The position numbers and the translations under genes are program-made. A stretch of 16,372 nucleotides of DNA, taken from the NCBI GenBank assembly GCA_005884465.1, contig VAZH01000050.1, positions 1 to 16,372 of the forward strand. The letters are read 5' to 3'. This document shows positions 15,084-16,372 of this stretch, one piece after another; the first letter of the stretch is position 1; every line of letters starts with the position of its first letter. The notes under the pieces were generated by a model. It did no database searches. It was given only the letters and a program-made list of their open reading frames with translations, and was not told the origin of the DNA. This DNA is from Alphaproteobacteria bacterium. Its GTDB lineage: Bacteria > Pseudomonadota > Alphaproteobacteria > Rhizobiales > Xanthobacteraceae.

Positions 15084-15771
15084 AGTCACCACCGCCTATC
15101 ACGGGCTGGTCGCGATCTCGGCGGTCAGCCTCGAGGTCGCCAAAGGCGAGATCGTCTGCGTCGCGGGGGCAAACGGCGCCGGCAAGTCGACGCTCCTGAA
15201 AACCATCGCCGGCGCGGAGCGTCCGCGCTCCGGAACGATTACCTTCGATGGTGCGCGCATCGACGGCATGGCGCAGCATATGATCACCGCGCGCGGCATC
15301 GCCTATGTACCGGAAAACCGCCGGCTGTTTCCGCGGCTGTCGGTGCGCGACAATCTGCGGCTCGGCAGCTACCTTTATCGCAGCGAGGCCGACCGCGACG
15401 AGCCGCTGGCGCTGGTGTTCAAGCTGTTTCCGCGGTTGTCGGAGCGACTGGAGCAGCGCGCCGAAACGCTCTCAGGCGGCGAGCAGCAGATGCTGGCGAT
15501 TAGCCGCGCGCTGATGACGCGGCCGCGACTTCTGATGCTGGACGAGCCATCGCAGGGCATCATGCCGAAACTGGTCGACGAGATTTTTGCGGCGGTGAAG
15601 CGCATCCGCGATGCCGGCATGACCGTGCTGATCGTCGAGCAGCGTATGGCGGAGTGTCTCGAGATCGCCGATCGCGCCTACATCCTGCAGACCGGCCGCG
15701 TGCTGATGCAGGGCAGCGCCAGTGAGATCAAGACAAATCCAGACGTGCGGAAGGCGTATCTGGGGCTGTGA
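15067..15771 (+). CDS. livF: LivF-type ABC transporter ATPase
   Basis: The second cytoplasmic ATPase of the HAAT transporter, 234 residues and intact. Walker A GANGAGKST is at residues 34-42, the signature LSGGEQQ at 135-141, Walker B LLMLDE at 155-160, and the switch region reads VEQ, the glutamine form usual for LivF. PENRRLFPRLSVRDNL (82-97) is the LivF-type Q-loop region. ATG at 15067 is chosen because the family sequence begins there; the open frame extends back to 14962 inside livG without homology. The start overlaps the end of livG by 17 bases, indicating translational coupling. It is the last gene of the operon, followed by intergenic repeats. Confidence 0.95.
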   Translation: MLSGREVTTAYHGLVAISAVSLEVAKGEIVCVAGANGAGKSTLLKTIAGAERPRSGTITFDGARIDGMAQHMITARGIAYVPENRRLFPRLSVRDNLRLGSYLYRSEADRDEPLALVFKLFPRLSERLEQRAETLSGGEQQMLAISRALMTRPRLLMLDEPSQGIMPKLVDEIFAAVKRIRDAGMTVLIVEQRMAECLEIADRAYILQTGRVLMQGSASEIKTNPDVRKAYLGL

Positions 15772-15780
15772 CTCGCGTTC

Positions 15781-15936
15781 GTCATTGCGAGGAGCGCAGC
15801 GACGAAGCAATCCACCCTTTTCTTTCCGCTGTGCGAATGGATTGCTTCGCGGAGCCTGTCATCGGGCGGCGCTGAGCCTGTTATCGAGCGCGCATTCGCG
15901 CGACCCGTTGGCGCCGACCCGGTGGCTCGCAATGAC
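15781..15936. repeat. Intergenic palindromic repeat, type C, with internal direct repeat
   Basis: The left arm GTCATTGCGAGGAGCGCAGC leads to GACGAAGCAATCCA; the right side has TGGATTGCTTCGCGGAGC and ends GGCTCGCAATGAC at 15936. The arms pair outer to outer and inner to inner. The right side contains a tandem direct repeat, GAGCCTGTCATCGGGCGGCGC (15852-15872) and a variant GAGCCTGTTATCGAGCGCGC (15874-15893), which looks like a small insertion into the standard element. It lies in the convergent gap between livF and the aldolase gene; there is no gene in 15772-16071. Confidence 0.75.
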
Positions 15937-15961
15937 GGGGAGGGCGTGTTCCGGATTTCTC

Positions 15962-16060
15962 CGTCATGCCGGGGCTTGACCAGGCTTGACCCGGGCATCC
16001 ACGTCTTACTTCACAGTATGCCCAAGACGTGGATGGCCGGGACGAGCCCAGCCATGACGA
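15962..16060. repeat. Intergenic palindromic repeat, type A (second copy)
   Basis: CGTCATGCCGGGGCTTGACC, then an extra AGGCTTGACC, CGGGCATCCACGTCTT, a loop, AAGACGTGGATGGCCGGGAC and GAGCCCAGCCATGACGA. It is related to the element at 2374-2466, with the pure and variant arms swapped in order. The left arm carries a short internal duplication (CTTGACC twice), absent from the first copy. It ends 11 bases before the aldolase stop codon and may serve as a terminator. Confidence 0.78.
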
Positions 16061-16071
16061 GGAAAAGAGGC

Positions 16072-16372
16072 TCAGTCGTGCCCATGCTCCGGCAGCGTCA
16101 GCCCGAACGTCTTTGCGAGGTCCGCCACCTGCGCTGGCGTCAGATAGCGCGGGTTGAGCCCGCGCAGCAGCAAATAAAGTTTTGCGGTTTCTTCCAGTTC
16201 CTCGATTGCAAATACCGCAGCCTCCAGCGTATCGGCCGATACCACCGGGCCGTGATTGGCGAGCAAAACGGATGAATATTTGCCGGCCAGCCCCTTGATC
16301 GCGTCGGCCACGGCCGGATCGCCCGGCCGATAATACGGCACCAGCGCGGTCGAGCCGCATTTCATCAGGTAA
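16072..16372 (-). CDS. Class II aldolase / adducin family protein, OtnC-like (partial, N-terminus beyond window)
   Basis: The C-terminal 99 or so residues of a metal-dependent class II aldolase-fold enzyme; the frame stays open through the window edge, so the N-terminal half lies outside. LVPYYRPGDPAVADAI and VLLANHGPVV are family blocks; the histidine in ANHG is a zinc ligand. The EELEETAKLYLLLRG helix and the terminal LTPAQVADLAKTFG resemble the OtnC/YgbL group (3-oxo-tetronate 4-phosphate decarboxylases), as do related fuculose-phosphate aldolases. The stop TGA is at 16072-16074. ATG at 16363-16365 is internal and not the start, because open codons continue upstream. It converges on livF. 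An OtnC role would fit sugar-acid catabolism, but the partner kinase and epimerase genes are not visible here. Confidence 0.85.
   Translation of the reverse strand, partial: YLMKCGSTALVPYYRPGDPAVADAIKGLAGKYSSVLLANHGPVVSADTLEAAVFAIEELEETAKLYLLLRGLNPRYLTPAQVADLAKTFGLTLPEHGHD

Overview
The window looks like a piece of an alphaproteobacterial chromosome, most likely Bradyrhizobium, Rhodopseudomonas or a close relative. This rests on GC-rich codon use, the ferredoxin/P450 pair, the abundance of HAAT-type ABC transporter genes, and three families of paired intergenic hairpin repeats typical of that group. No database search was run, so the taxonomy is an inference. I see no rRNA, tRNA, CRISPR array, phage or transposase gene.

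Layout. (1) 9-2362: a ferredoxin and a cytochrome P450 on the minus strand, divergent from a TetR-type regulator. Overlapping divergent promoters and a perfect inverted repeat lie between them. (2) 2591-6296: an amidase-signature amidase and an SDR-fold protein with a degenerate active site (both minus), then a divergent tartrate/D-malate-type dehydrogenase (plus). (3) 6417-9530: a minus-strand operon running LysR regulator, M20-family carbamoylase/allantoate-amidohydrolase-like enzyme (frameshifted), D-2-hydroxyacid dehydrogenase. (4) 9645-15771: the divergent plus-strand operon of a DUF1445 protein followed by a complete branched-chain-amino-acid-type (HAAT) ABC transporter: binding protein, livH, livM, livG, livF. 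(5) 16072 to the edge: the C-terminal part of a class II aldolase/OtnC-like protein (minus). Paired hairpin repeats fill almost every gap over 90 bp that is not a divergent promoter region.

How the genes may work together (inference): the LysR protein probably controls both arms from the 9531-9644 region. The transporter would import an amino-acid-like or N-carbamoyl/ureido compound, the M20 enzyme would hydrolyse it, and the hydroxyacid dehydrogenase and DUF1445 protein would process the products. Neighbouring amidase, SDR, tartrate-type dehydrogenase and aldolase genes fit a wider region for catabolism of small organic acids and amides.

The most striking observation is damage concentrated in this uptake/hydrolysis unit. 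Three genes each carry a short deletion of 1 mod 3 bases (about 10, 28 and 16 nt). In the M20 enzyme it removes the Gly-His-Asp metal-site motif, in LivH a late membrane-segment region, and in LivG the Walker A P-loop. The binding-protein gene carries a perfect, in-frame, 615-bp tandem duplication. Either this locus is decaying very recently or the assembly is faulty here; read-level data would decide.
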